Assembly (NCBI GenBank): GCA_022702705.1 | Contig: CM040421.1 | Coordinates: 67,760,121-67,824,120, forward strand | Length of the DNA: 64,000 nt | DNA from: Papilionanthe hookeriana x Papilionanthe teres | Taxonomy: Eukaryota; Streptophyta; Magnoliopsida; Asparagales; Orchidaceae | Reading direction: 5' to 3' | In this document: piece by piece, positions 34,193 to 45,535 of the stretch | How positions within the stretch are numbered: position 1 is the first letter of the stretch | How the letters are laid out: each line of letters begins with the position of its first letter | Position numbers and translations under genes: made by a program | The notes under the pieces: generated by a model | Told to the model about the DNA's origin: nothing | The model's input: the letters and a program-made list of their open reading frames with translations, nothing else | The model's database searches: none

Positions 34193-36170
34193 TGACCCGA
34201 CCCGTAATTACGCAGTAAATTAACTTCCAAAAGAAGGCCAAGAACTTGACCTGATTTATAAATAGCGGCTAGTGTGCAAAATCTTAAATGATATAAAAAT
34301 TAAAAAATATTTTACACACTAGGGGTACTACGCAAGTATACGTATCGTTTCAAGTAATATAGAGTTTTCTTTAAAAACCCCAGTATCGATCCCACGAGGA
34401 AGTGAAGTAAGAAGTCTTTAATCAAATTCTAGTCAACTACTAATAGTCCTTAGTTTGGAATGTCGATTGAAATTATGTTTTATCTAGCAACTACTCCTAA
34501 ATGCAAGTGTTAAATGTAAAGATAGTAATTATAACTAAATGCGAATAATAATTCTAAAGATAACCCTTTTTGGATGAGTTGGTTTGGAGAATTTTGAGAT
34601 ATTAAAAACGACTATTCATATGTAATGAAATAGATAATGAATAGGAATGAGATGCATTTAATATTGTATGTGCCAAATAGGAGCAATCTTATTCTTTACC
34701 CTTTGGTCCGAGCATAAAGAACATCGACTAATCCTATGCTTGGTTACCGAATCTGCGGCTAGGCCGGGAGGATATCGGCCGCCACTTCGGAGCTCACACG
34801 TTGCCCTCACCTGAGGGCTAACATCTACACTTCAGCACCCAAACGATAGGACCAAATTGAGGACTTTAGCCTGCCACTCTAAAATCTCCAATTCTACGCC
34901 CGATAATTATATTTCCCTATTTATTTGCATTCAATTCCCATGAACTTCACCATCCATGGAATTTGAATGTGGTTCCACTTTGTTGAGAATTACACCGCTC
35001 TTTCGGGTCGATGCAATTACAACGAATTTTAACACTTCAATGGGCCCTTATTGCAATGTAAATTAAGTACAAGTAAAAACCATCACATTTATAATTAAAT
35101 TCACTTCTATCATGCATCACAAAATCCTAAACATGATTTCTACTCATTGCAAAAGAAAAGTAAAAGGAAAACAATGGCATAATCTTCTTTTGCTACTATT
35201 TTCAAAGAAGAAGAAAGAGTAAGAGAGATACGTCACAAAGCATGAAGAAAACACAAAGGAAACTTCATTTAACCAAAGCAAATCCACTACGCAAATGTTT
35301 ACAAAATCATAAGATAATGAAGAACAATACTTAGCTTTTTCCCTTTGAAAGAAAGACGAAGATCTCTCCCATAAAGTCTCCCGGCGATCCATGCAATGCT
35401 AGCGAAATCCCTTACAAATTCTCTCAAAATCTCCTCTCCAATCTCTCCAAAAGGGTAGAAATCTACATTTCTACTCTTAATCTAAGAATCCTAAACATTC
35501 CTCTAAGTTTTTCTCTCCTTTTCTCTATTGTTTCTCCCCTTTTCTAACATAAATTCGCCATTTTTAAAGAGTGTGGACGAATTTCAAAGAGTCTCCTTAA
35601 GCACCCCTTCGAAAAAGCGTCCAAATACGTCGAATATTGGCCCAAAACCGCCAAATGTCGGTTCATGGTCGTCCGGGCCGCTGTCGGCGGGTTCGAGGCC
35701 GCTGTCGGCGGCCTTTTCAGTATTATTTCGGTGGTCTCGGGAAAATCTCGCCGTCGGCGAGTTCAATCTCGCCTTCGGCGAGCAGGCTGCTGCGCGGCTC
35801 CACCGTTTCGCTCCGTTTCGCTCCGTTTCAACTCCATTTCGCCCCATTTCAGTTGTGTTGCGTTCGTAACAGATAGCCCTATAAAATAAGCATAAAAACA
35901 ACATTTCTTTAAAGTGTAATCTCATTCAAAAATATGCAAGAAGTGTAAAAGATCTTAAGCATCAAAAAACTTATCGAAAGGTGTTAGGGCAGAATTTCAT
36001 TTCTTGCTCATTTTTGCTCCAAATTGCACCGTTTTTGCTTCCTTTTGCTCCAATCACCATTTCTTGTACCTAAAACCAAAAAGCATACAAAATACCTTCC
36101 TTTAAAGTGTAATATCATCAAAAATTAGTAAAATGATATAGCTAAAAGCGTATATATTTTAGGCGTGTCA
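34193..36170 (-). repeat. LTR2, the shared middle LTR of the tandem element
   Basis: 1978 bases with the same ends as LTR1 and LTR3. A PBS lies on its left side (34169-34186) and a PPT on its right (36171-36184), so it serves as 5' LTR for B and 3' LTR for C. No target duplication flanks it. CpG island at about 35660-35830. Confidence 0.95.
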
Positions 36171-36184
36171 AAATCCCCCAAACT
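36171..36184 (-). promoter_or_regulatory. Polypurine tract of internal C
   Basis: On the minus strand it carries the same G-run as the PPT of B (AGTTTGGGGGATTTT with the first LTR-proximal bases) and adjoins LTR2 at 36170. Confidence 0.9.
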
Positions 36185-38205
36185 TAACTGTTACTTGTCC
36201 TCAAGTAACACTTTTACTACATAAAAATATAACTCAAGGCAATGTACTTTTTCACCTGTAAGACACTAAAATTTTTCATTCAAATGAATATATTGGTTAG
36301 ATTTTTAGAAAGAAATTCAGTAACTCAGGTTAACGCTACAGGTATAAGAATATTTAGCAATTAAGTCAAAGGATTCTAGTCTTCTATTTATTTCAAGATA
36401 AACCATAATTTGTCACATTAAGAATGCCTTAAAAGATTATGTGAAAAAGAAGTTCATGCAAACTTCATTAGAATGTAGACCAATACTTTAAATATAAATT
36501 CAAAAATGAAATCAAGTTCTCCCTTTAGGGTGACTCAAGTGAAGCCAATTTTTGATTAGGCATCTCCTCAAGCTTCTCCTCATAAATATTTTTCTTTCCT
36601 TTTTTTTTCTTCTTTTTTTTTTCTTTTAATCTTCCTTTTTTTTCTCTTTTTTTTTTTAATGAGGATTACTATATCTGGAGGGCCTGTAATGATTTTGAAC
36701 TTCACTCTCCTCTTTCCAAAGTTTAAACTTGAAACACATCCTTACTTTATAAGTAGGTATGAGCCTTATTATTCAACATAAAGTCACAATCTCTTCTTAA
36801 CACACAATACTTTAAGTCTCTTAACATTTCAAAAATACAGTTTTCTTTACTTTAAATAGTTAACTATAATCAAATTCTTTCATACCAAATATCTTACCTT
36901 TATAAAATTAACCTTTATTACTAAAAACTTTCATCCAATCCTTCCATAATTTTCAACTGAAATAAAAAGTTTTAGTTATCTCAAGCGAGTTTCAATTGCC
37001 AGAAGTTATGCTAATAATTTTTGAAAATATAATAATTGAGAACAAATATGAGTTAATATTTATCTTCCCCCCAAACTTAAATTTTAAAATATTTTGCAAC
37101 TAATTCCATAAAATATAGCATGAAGAAAAAGTAAAGGTTGAATATACTTACTACTACAACATCCTATCAAATTCATATCGTGCATAATCTGGATAGAATG
37201 ACTGTAGGAAAAAGTAAATCTAGCCTTAAAACATGCTTGTAATAAAATTACACTAAAAGGAAGTATTTTCACATTAAAATTTTATTTTTCTTCCTACCCC
37301 CAAACTTAATTTTTAACATATATAGCATTCAGTATAGAAAATATAAGCAGGAAGAAAACAATTTAGAAATTCAATCTACCACAAATATCTATTAAAATCA
37401 TTTGCAAGTATTCATTAGGACAGAACAATATGCAGTAGAAAGTAAATCTAAACTAATCATGTCAAAATGAAATTAACTAAACCAAAGTCTAACTAGCATA
37501 GCATGTATCGACAAGGGATTATAAAAATGTTCTTCAAGACATAAATAAAGTTGTAACACAAACATAAACACAAACACACAATTCAAATACAAACATAAAT
37601 GATAAATGAGGTCAATTCTTCCTTTAACTCATCACATCACATTGATTTACTTCCAATTTCTAACGGAATCACTACACTAGTAAATTAGGTACTTCAAAAG
37701 ATTTTATAAATTATAATCCCAAAGATAAGATTATCCCTAATAAATTGGTTTCCGGACACCAATCTCAGGCATCACCTAATCTTTATAATTAAGCACCTCT
37801 AACGAGTTATAAAGATAGTGTAAGATCATCCTAATTTTATTCATCAAATAGGTTCATGACTCCTATCAAATGAAAACAAAGTTAGAGAAAGGATGTAAAA
37901 AATTGAGATGGAACTATCATTGTTCAAAATTCATGATTTCTCTTGTAAAACTCAAGTCTTAGTGAGACCCGAGTTACAGTGGACTCGTTAATCCAATTAC
38001 TACAAGAGATCAATTCTAGCCATAATAAGAAGTTAAGGAATCACCTCCCTCATGACACAGACATATATCAAATCAAACTACTAACAATCCAAACATCTAC
38101 CAATCATCAATCAAACTGATCAATCCATAATGACACATAAACATATTTTCAATCGACTCTAATGCAAACACCATACAACACTAACAATTATGACTCTCAA
38201 GCACA
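36185..38205 (-). other. 3' noncoding region of internal C
   Basis: Nearly identical to 28896-30913, including the pyrimidine tract (36594-36658) and the extra CCCCAAACTTAA words. No gene is seen. Confidence 0.8.
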
Positions 38206-38271
38206 CTAAATCAAAGCACACTGATAACCATGGGTTGCCTCCCATAAAGCGCTTAGTTTAACGTCGTTAGC
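38206..38271 (-). other. Conserved block downstream of gag-pol frame (internal C)
   Basis: Same block as at 30914-30979, with GGGTTGCCTCCCATAAAGCG. In copy C the tail frame reads through it. Confidence 0.6.
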
Positions 38272-41231
38272 CCGAAAAATGATTCCACCTGGATCAAAAT
38301 TCCAATTAAGTAATCCTCGATCAATCGCCCAATCATTTTCAGATCCAGGGATTCCTATAAAATCCTCAAATTTTAATTTTTCATTCAGCTCTTCTTTTTC
38401 AGATCGATTTATATCATTGTTCCTCATATTTCTTTCTAGATCCAATATTCTTCTATTGATTTTTTGAAATTGCTTATTAATATCATCTTTGAAATTTATA
38501 AGAAATGGATCTTTATAAGATACTTCAATATCTCCCAAATTTTGGATCAGATTCTCTTTAGATAATTCGATTCGGGATCAAATTCTTCGGGATATTCTTA
38601 CTGTCTCATGTTATCTTCTATTGGTCTTTCAAAATACTTATACTCTTTTCTCAACTCAAAGCTCTTTTGAAATATAACCTCAAATTCTCTTCCAAGTCTT
38701 AATTTGATAACTTTATCATGTTCATCATTCAATTCAAGTTCTTCTTGTGATTGAGTCAAATATGAAGATATAAAGACTGGTTGTGTAGATGAATTCCAAA
38801 AATAGATAGGCCTTAAAATTGTATGGGGTACATCCATCTTAAGTTCATGAGATTTTTCAATAAATGGAATTAAAATATTACTATTTTTGGTAGCGTCCAT
38901 TATTTCACATCTCTCCTGAACATACATACAATCTTCTTTACATAACATTTTTGACTCATCATGAAAGTCTATTTCAATCTCATCTTTTAACTTACTCTCA
39001 AAACTTTTTTGGAAATGGTCTTTACTTAGATAATCAATTTCATCCATCCAAAAACAATCATCTTTTCTCTCAGCTGGATATTTCATAGTCTTTAATACAT
39101 CAAAAGTTACTTCCTGGTCATTAATATTCATAGTCAACTCTCCTTTTTGCACATCTATCATAGCTTGTCTAGTAATAAGGTAATGTCTCCATAAAATAAT
39201 TGGAATTTCTTTATCTTCCTCAATATCTAATACAATAAAGTCCAAAGGAAAGATAAATTTATCCACTTTGACTAGCATGTCTTCTATAACTCCTTTTGGA
39301 TAAATGATAGATCGATCAGCTAACATAAGGGTTACAGTAGTGGAAGAAATATCGACTAAACCTAACCTTCTAAATATAGATAGAGGCATCACGTTAATGC
39401 TCACTCCTAAATCACATAAAGCTTTTCCACATAATTTTTCTCCAATTGCACAAGGAATTGTAAAGCTACAAGGATCTTTAAGTTTCCGAGGAAAATTTTT
39501 CTGAAGTATAGCACTGCACTCCTCACTCATTACAACTGTCTCGTAATCCCCAAATTTCCTTTTCTTGTTTAATATATCCTTTATAAACTTTGCATAACTT
39601 GGAATTTGTTCCAAAGCTTCAGTGAAAGGAATATTTATCGTTAACTTCTTAAGTACTTTCATGAACTTTGAAAATTTTTTATCCAACTCATGTTGTCTAA
39701 GTCTTTGAGGAAATGGAGGTGGTGGTTTTTCCAAATTGATTTTAGTTGGAGATATTAATTTTTCCAGATCCTTAGAAACATGTTCTTCAGGTCTTTTAGT
39801 TTCCTTTGTTTCTCTCACAACATCTTTCTCTTTTCTAACCACATCCTCTATTTCTCTTCCAATTTTTAATTGGACAGCTTCTATTTGTTCATTAGTGTTC
39901 TCTTTAGGGTTGATCTCATTATTGCTAGGAAGTGTTCCTTGGTGTCTATTGCTAAGTAAATTAGTAATTTGTCTCAGTTGATTCTCTCTGTTTCTAATCG
40001 CAGCATTTTGACTTTGCAACTGGTTTCCCATTTGCAATACCACTTCTTCCATAGACATCTTCTTATCCTCAAATTACTGATCATTGTTAGAGTCCGGTGG
40101 ATATGAAAGTCTATAGTGTGTGTTCCACTGATTATTCCAACTTCCATTAGGATTCGCATGATTATTTTCCCATTTTTGGTTTCCACCATCAGTAGTATGA
40201 TTCCAGTTAAATTTAGGATGGTTCTCCCAACACGGGTTGTAAAAGTTAGAATATGGGTTGTTTATGGTATTTAAAGTCTCATATGATAATTTAGAATCAA
40301 TTATAGGCCCTAATGAACTTTCCTCACTTACAAGAGTAAATTGAGGTTGGTTCATTCCAAATTGGTCCAACTTCCTTGATATTGCAGCAATCTGAGATGC
40401 AAGAATTGAAATCGTATCTGTATCATAAATACTAGCTACATTTTTATTATTTACCCTTGCAGAGGGTCATTGAAAGTCATTTGTAGCCATTTCTTCAATT
40501 AACTCGTACGCTTCATCAAATGATTTTGACATTAATGATCCACCAGCGGCAGCATCAATTATAGACCTAAGGGATTCTACTAACCCATTATAAAAAGTTT
40601 GAATGATTAACCAATCGGGCAGAGCATGGTGTGGACATTTTCTTAGGAGTTCCTTAAATCTTTCACAGGCTTCGTATATTGATTCCTCTTCATACTGACA
40701 AAATGAGATAATATCGTTTCTAAGTTGAGTAGTCCTTGAAGGTGGAAAATACTTAGCTAGGAATTTTTGAGTTAACTCCTTCCAATTTTTAATAGAACCA
40801 GGTGCTAATGAGTATAACCACATTTTAGCCTTATCCCTTAGTGAGAAAGGAAAAAGCCTTAGTCTAACAGCATCGTCTGACATACCGTTATAACGAAATG
40901 TAGCACAAAGTTCTAAAAAATTTGATAAATGTAAATAGGGATCTTCTAAAGGAGTTCCCCCAAACTGATTGTTCTGCACCAGTTGGATAATCTCAGGATT
41001 TATTTCAAATGAGTCAGCTTCTACGACAGGGTTTTGTATACTAGAGTGAATTTCATCTGTCGTAGGATTTATGAAATCCCTCAATGATTTATGATGATTT
41101 TCCAAGTTATTATCATGAAAGTTTTTCATTTCCATTTCTAGTTTTTCGAGTCCTTTCTGTATTTTTATTTTTTTATTTTTTTCAAACTCGGGATCATAAG
41201 GCACAAGTCCGGTAAATCCTTTGTTTCGCAT
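38206..41231 (-). pseudogene. Non-autonomous Athila gag-protease polyprotein with novel tail, copy C (best preserved)
   Basis: The likely start is the Met at 41229-41231 (MRNKGFTGLVPYDPEFE); the open frame also extends upstream to 41357. Gag core: NQFGGTPLEDPYLHLSNFLE and LRLFPFSLRDKAKMWLYSL. The 486-codon piece 38598-40058 covers the linker, protease (KALCDLGVSINVMPLS, IPIILWRHYL), RT-entry-like segment and the start of the tail. All of 38598-41231 is one frame with two stops, at 40464-40466 (private to C; B has Trp) and 40071-40073 (also present in B). A frameshift near 38560 separates the last tail piece (38206-38538), with KQFQKINRRILDLERNM, predicted coiled coil. The tail's KLRLGREFEVIFQKS resembles the gag linker's QLKIGREIEDVVRKE, so it may derive from it. 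Confidence 0.92.
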
Positions 41232-41462
41232 ACGTAACACAACAAACAATACATTAACAATTAAACAAATAACAGATGAAATATATTCAACACAACAAAA
41301 CATTTTCACGAACACCTTATTTTTCATACAAACAGTTTTTTGACAATACTTTTTCATACAACAAAATACTTTTTACAGAAAACAGTTTTTACGACACTAC
41401 GGTTTTCCAAGTCTAAGCCTAATTATTTCAACTAAAATTCTCCTAAAGTTCTTAACGAAGCT

Positions 41463-41480
41463 TCCCTGGCAACGGCGCCA
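41463..41480 (-). promoter_or_regulatory. Primer-binding site of internal C (tRNA-Asp)
   Basis: The plus strand reads TCCCTGGCAACGGCGCCA, one base different from the site in B. It lies six bases from LTR3. Confidence 0.92.
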
Positions 41481-41486
41481 AAAACT

Positions 41487-43473
41487 TGACCCTACCCGCA
41501 ATTACGCAGTAAATTAACTTCCAAAAGATGGCCAAAAAATTGACCTGATTTATAAATAGCGGCTAGTGTGGAAAATCTTAAATGATATAAAAATTAAAAA
41601 ATATTTTACACACTAGGGGTACTACGCAAGTATACGTATCGTTTCAAGTAATATAGATTTTTCTTTAAAAACCCCAGTATCGATCCCACGAGGAAGTGAA
41701 GTAAGAAGTCTTTAATCAAATTCTAGTCTACTACTAATAGTCCTTAGTTTGGAATGTCGATTGAAATTATGTTTTATCTAGCAACTACTCCTAAATGCAA
41801 GTGTTAAATGTAAAGATAGTAATTATAACTAAATGTGAATAATAATTCTAAAGATAACCCTTTTTGGATGAATTGGTTTGGAGAATTTGAGATATTAAAA
41901 ACTACTATTCTTATGTAATGAAATAGACAATGAATAGGAATGAGATGCATTTAATATTGTATGTGCCAAATAGGAGCAATCTTATTCTTTACCCTTTGGT
42001 CCAGGCATAAAGAACATTGACTAATCCTATGCTTGGTTACTGAATCTGCGGCTAGGCTGGGAGGATACCGGCTGCCACATCGGAGCTCCCACGTTCCCCT
42101 CACCTGAGGGCTAACATCTACACTTCAGCACCCAAATGATAGGACCGAATTGAGGATTTTAGCCTGTCACTCTAAAATCTCCAATTCTACGCCCGATAAT
42201 TATATTTCTCTATTTATTTGCATTCAATTCCCATGAACTTCACTATCCATGGAATTTGAATGTGGTTCCACTTTGTTGAGATTACACCGCCCTTTTGGGT
42301 CGATGCAATTACAACGAATTTTAACACTACAATGGGCCCTTATTGCAATGTAAATTAAGTGCAAGTAAAAACCATCACATTTATAATTAAATTCACTTCT
42401 ATCATGCATCACAAAATCCTAAACATGATTTCTACTCGTTGCAAAAGAAAAGTAAAAGGAAAACAATGACATAATCTTCTTTTGCCACTATTTTCAAAGA
42501 AGAAGAAAGAGTAAGAGAGATACGTCACAAAGAATGAAGAAAACACAAAGGAAACTTCATTTAAGCAAAGAAAATCCACTACGCAAATGTTTACAAAATC
42601 ATAAGATAATGAAGAACAATACTTAGCTTTTTCCCTTTGAAAGAAAGACGAAGATCTCTCCCATAAAGTCTCCCGGCGATCCATGCAATGCTAGCGAAAT
42701 CCCTTACAAATTCTCTCAAAATCTCCTCTCCAATCTCTCCAAAAGGGTAGAAATCTACATTTCTACTCTTAATCTTAGAATCCTAAACATTCCTCTAAGT
42801 TTTTCTCTCCTTTTCTCTATTGTTTCTCCCATTTTCTAACATAAATTCGCCATTTTTAAAGAGTGTGGATGAATTTCCAAGAGTCTCCTTAAGCACCCCT
42901 TCGAAAAAGCGTCCAAATACGTCGAATATTGGCCCAAAACCGCCAAATGTCGGTTCATGGTCGTCCGGGCCGCTGTCGGCGGGTTCGAGGCCGCTGTCGA
43001 CGGCCTTTTTGGCCATATTTCGGTGGTCTCGGGAAAATCTCGCCGTCGGTGAGATCGATCTAGCCGTTGGCAAGCAGGCTGCTGCGCGGCTCCACCGTTT
43101 CGCTCCGTTTGCCTCCGTTTCAACTCCGTTTCAACTCCGTTTCGCCCCATTTCAGTTGCGTTGCATTCGTAACAAATAGCCCTACAAAATAAGCATAAAA
43201 ACAACCTTTCTTTAAAGTGTAATCTCATTCAAAAATATGCAAGAAGTGTAAAAGAGATTAAGCATCAAAAGTCTTATCGAATGGTGTTAGGGCAGAATTT
43301 CATTTCTTGCTCATTTTTGCTCCAAATTGCACCGTTTTTGCTTCCTTTTACTCCAATCACCATTTCTTGTACCTAAAACCAAAAAACATACAAAATACCT
43401 TCCTTTAAAGTGTAATATCATCAAAAATGAGTAAAATGATATAGCTAAAAGCGTATATATTTTAGGCGTGTCA
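41487..43473 (-). repeat. LTR3 of the tandem element
   Basis: It begins TGACCCTACCC and ends GGCGTGTCA, followed by TTCCC. It is the transcriptional 5' LTR of the array. CpG island at about 42960-43120, with a short private duplication of a TTTCAACTCCG unit near 43130. Confidence 0.95.
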
Positions 43474-43604
43474 TTCCCATATCTCCTCTTCAAAAGGGTG
43501 TCCATAACTGTCTAAAATATGTTAGAAATGAATTCCCCAAAAGTCTCCTCAAGCAACTCTTCAAAAATCATCCAAATGCATTAAATTTGATCTCCATTTA
43601 CTTT

Positions 43605-43730
43605 GGGCACCGTCGGCGCTGGATAGGGCACAGTCAGCACTCTATTGTCCAATTAATTAAAATGCTCTCTGGATTTGGCACCGACGGTGCCAGAATGGGC
43701 ATCGTCGGCGCCAGTAGGCTGAATTCTTCA
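43605..43730. promoter_or_regulatory. CpG-rich island of solo LTR E
   Basis: Contains ACCGTCGGCGCTGG, GGCACCGACGGTGCC (near-perfect palindrome) and ATCGTCGGCGCCAG in otherwise AT-rich LTR sequence. Confidence 0.6.
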
Positions 43731-43862
43731 TTTTACCTCTTTTTGCTCCAAATTCGTTCTTTCTTGCTTTCTTTCACTCCAAACACCTAAATCATCATAC
43801 CTGCAGCAAAACATAAAAAATATATTCCTTTAAAGTGAAATATCACCAAAAAAAGGGTACTC

Positions 43863-43865
<3 letters not shown>

Positions 43866-43946
<81 letters not shown>
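43866..43946. repeat. (TA)n microsatellite in solo LTR E
   Basis: About 40 uninterrupted TA units close to the right end of E. Confidence 0.98.
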
Positions 43947-43947
<1 letters not shown>

Positions 43948-43970
43948 CCTAACATTTTTTTGGTGCATCA

Positions 43971-45535
43971 ACGATTTGATTCTTGAAAAATTGTAACACC
44001 TGTTGCGCTATAACTTCTCATAACGGAATTGCCTCTGCCCATTTGGAGAAATAGTCCGTAGTAGCAAGTATAAACCTGCGTCCTTTGGAGGATGGAGGGT
44101 CTATTAGACCTACTATATCCGTGCCCTAACATTTGATTTGCCACGAGGCAATCGTGGGGTGTAGAACATTTGGAGGTTAGTGCAAGACCACTCAATTAAC
44201 TTGGCATTGATGACAATTATAAGCTATGTCCATACAATCTGTCATCATTACTGGCCAATAGTACCCAAGTCGTTTGATATTCATTTTCATCTTTGGCCCT
44301 GACTGGTGAGCTCCACACAATTCAGCATGTACTTCTCTGACAATATTCCACACTTTTGCTCTGCTTAGGCATCTTAGCCACATCTGATCGAAAGATTGCC
44401 TATACAGAACGTTGTCGATTAAGACATATTACGAAGCCCTCTTCTGAATCTGATGCGCTGCTAATTTGTCTTCTGGTAACCTTTCTATTTGAAAATATTC
44501 TATTAATGTCTGACACAAATCTTCCATATCATCAGCCATAGTAGCTGTTGTCAAGGTTGATTTGTGACAAAATCTGACGTCCTTGCACTGTAATGTCTAT
44601 AGAATCTTCTTGTGGACATGCAAATTTTTTAGCCAGTTTAGCTAAAGTGTCTGCACGAGCATTGTCCACTCGAGGAATCCTATAGAACGTCATAATGGGA
44701 ATCTGCTCCAGTAGTTTCATCGTATATCGATGACATTCTTCTAATCTCAGCTTCAAAATCTTATACTGTCTTTCACTTGTTGTATGATGAGTTTTGAGTC
44801 CTATATATGGTCCTTAATTTCCATTAGTATTGATAATTCCAATTCGGACATTAGAGCTTAATACTCTACTCCATTATTAGTCCATGGCTTGCTAAGTGGT
44901 AGGAGAATCTCAACATTTCCTGATTCAGATTCATGAAGATCAATCCAATTCTTGCTTTGCCTGCTATCACCATTAGCTATTCTTTATCTCTTCGAGCTGA
45001 CGATGCTCCTTGAGAGTACATTTCCCAACGTCTGGCACTGGGCTGTTCCACTTGTAGTATCTACTCGTCTGGTAGTTTGCCGTTGAGCGGTGACCCAGCT
45101 TACAATGGGTGTGCTGTAAGAAAGTCTGTAAGAATATGCCTTTTGATAGTGTGAATGGGCACAAAAGTTATATCAAATTGCATTAGTATCATCAACCACT
45201 TTGCTAAACGTCCAAAAAGTGTTGGTCGGGTCATCAAATATTACTGCGGGTTAACTTTCAAGATCAAGTTGACCTTATGAGACAGCATGTAAGGCCTAAG
45301 CTTTTGAGCGGCGAAAAACAAAGCTAGACAATGTTTCTCAATAGGAAGAAAATTTACCGCTGCGGTATTAGACGTTGACTCAGGTTGTAGAGTGCGTTTT
45401 CCTTACCCTCATCATTGACTTGTGCAAGTAGGGCTCCGAGGGAGTCGTCTAAGGCCGCGGTATAATGTATCAAAGGTCGACCCGGGTGTCGGTGCAGAAT
45501 GTTTAGAATTGTCGGTCGCTGGAATAGATATCCCG
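43971..45535 (-). pseudogene. Tat F RNase H, archaeal-type RNase H and first half of integrase
   Basis: Right to left: RNase H, with PLIHYTAALDDSLGALLAQV (45354-45535) and downstream blocks in broken frames. Next comes a second RNase H of the archaeal type, ending LLEQIPIMTFYRIPRVDNARADTL (44532-44756), which marks the Tat lineage. Then the integrase zinc-binding region, HAELCGAHQSG...CHQCQV (44192-44383, HHCC), and the start of the core with the first Asp, ending at 43971. RNase H removes RNA during cDNA synthesis, and the archaeal-type copy is thought to substitute for or assist it. Coding begins within a few bases of the shared LTR, so gag, protease and RT have been deleted. Many stops are present. 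Confidence 0.9.

Larger units (their letters stand above)
26925..43473 (-). mobile_element. Tandem non-autonomous Athila element B/C with three LTRs and two internal regions
   Basis: Order on the plus strand: LTR1 (26925-28881), internal B (28882-34192), LTR2 (34193-36170), internal C (36171-41486), LTR3 (41487-43473). Each LTR begins TGACC and ends GGCGTGTCA. The whole array is flanked by TTCCC (26920-26924) and TTCCC (43474-43478), and there is no duplication at the middle LTR. Both internal regions are about 5.3 kb and nearly identical by eye. They encode only gag, protease and a new C-terminal tail, with no RT, RNase H or integrase. The array would need another Athila element for its enzymes. 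Confidence 0.95.
25674..43970 (-). mobile_element. Solo Athila-type LTR (E) in Tat integrase, itself split by tandem element B/C
   Basis: E consists of 25674-26924 and 43479-43970, about 1.74 kb in total. It begins TGACCGATG and ends GGTGCATCA. It is flanked by ACGAC (25669-25673) and ACGAT (43971-43975), a 5 bp target duplication with one mismatch. It has the conserved Athila LTR landmarks (ACGCAAGTATATGTATCATT near 25768; the 'cacctgaaggctaac' block near 26235) and a CpG island (43605-43730), but no internal region. It is therefore a solo LTR, the usual product of LTR-LTR recombination. It resembles the LTR of element D. Confidence 0.85.

Noticed and set aside
35528..35925. Overlapping ORFs in up to six frames in LTR CpG islands (also 28235-28587 and 42795-43228)
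   Set aside because: High GC suppresses stop codons; no frame is conserved across the three LTRs as a protein with family features.
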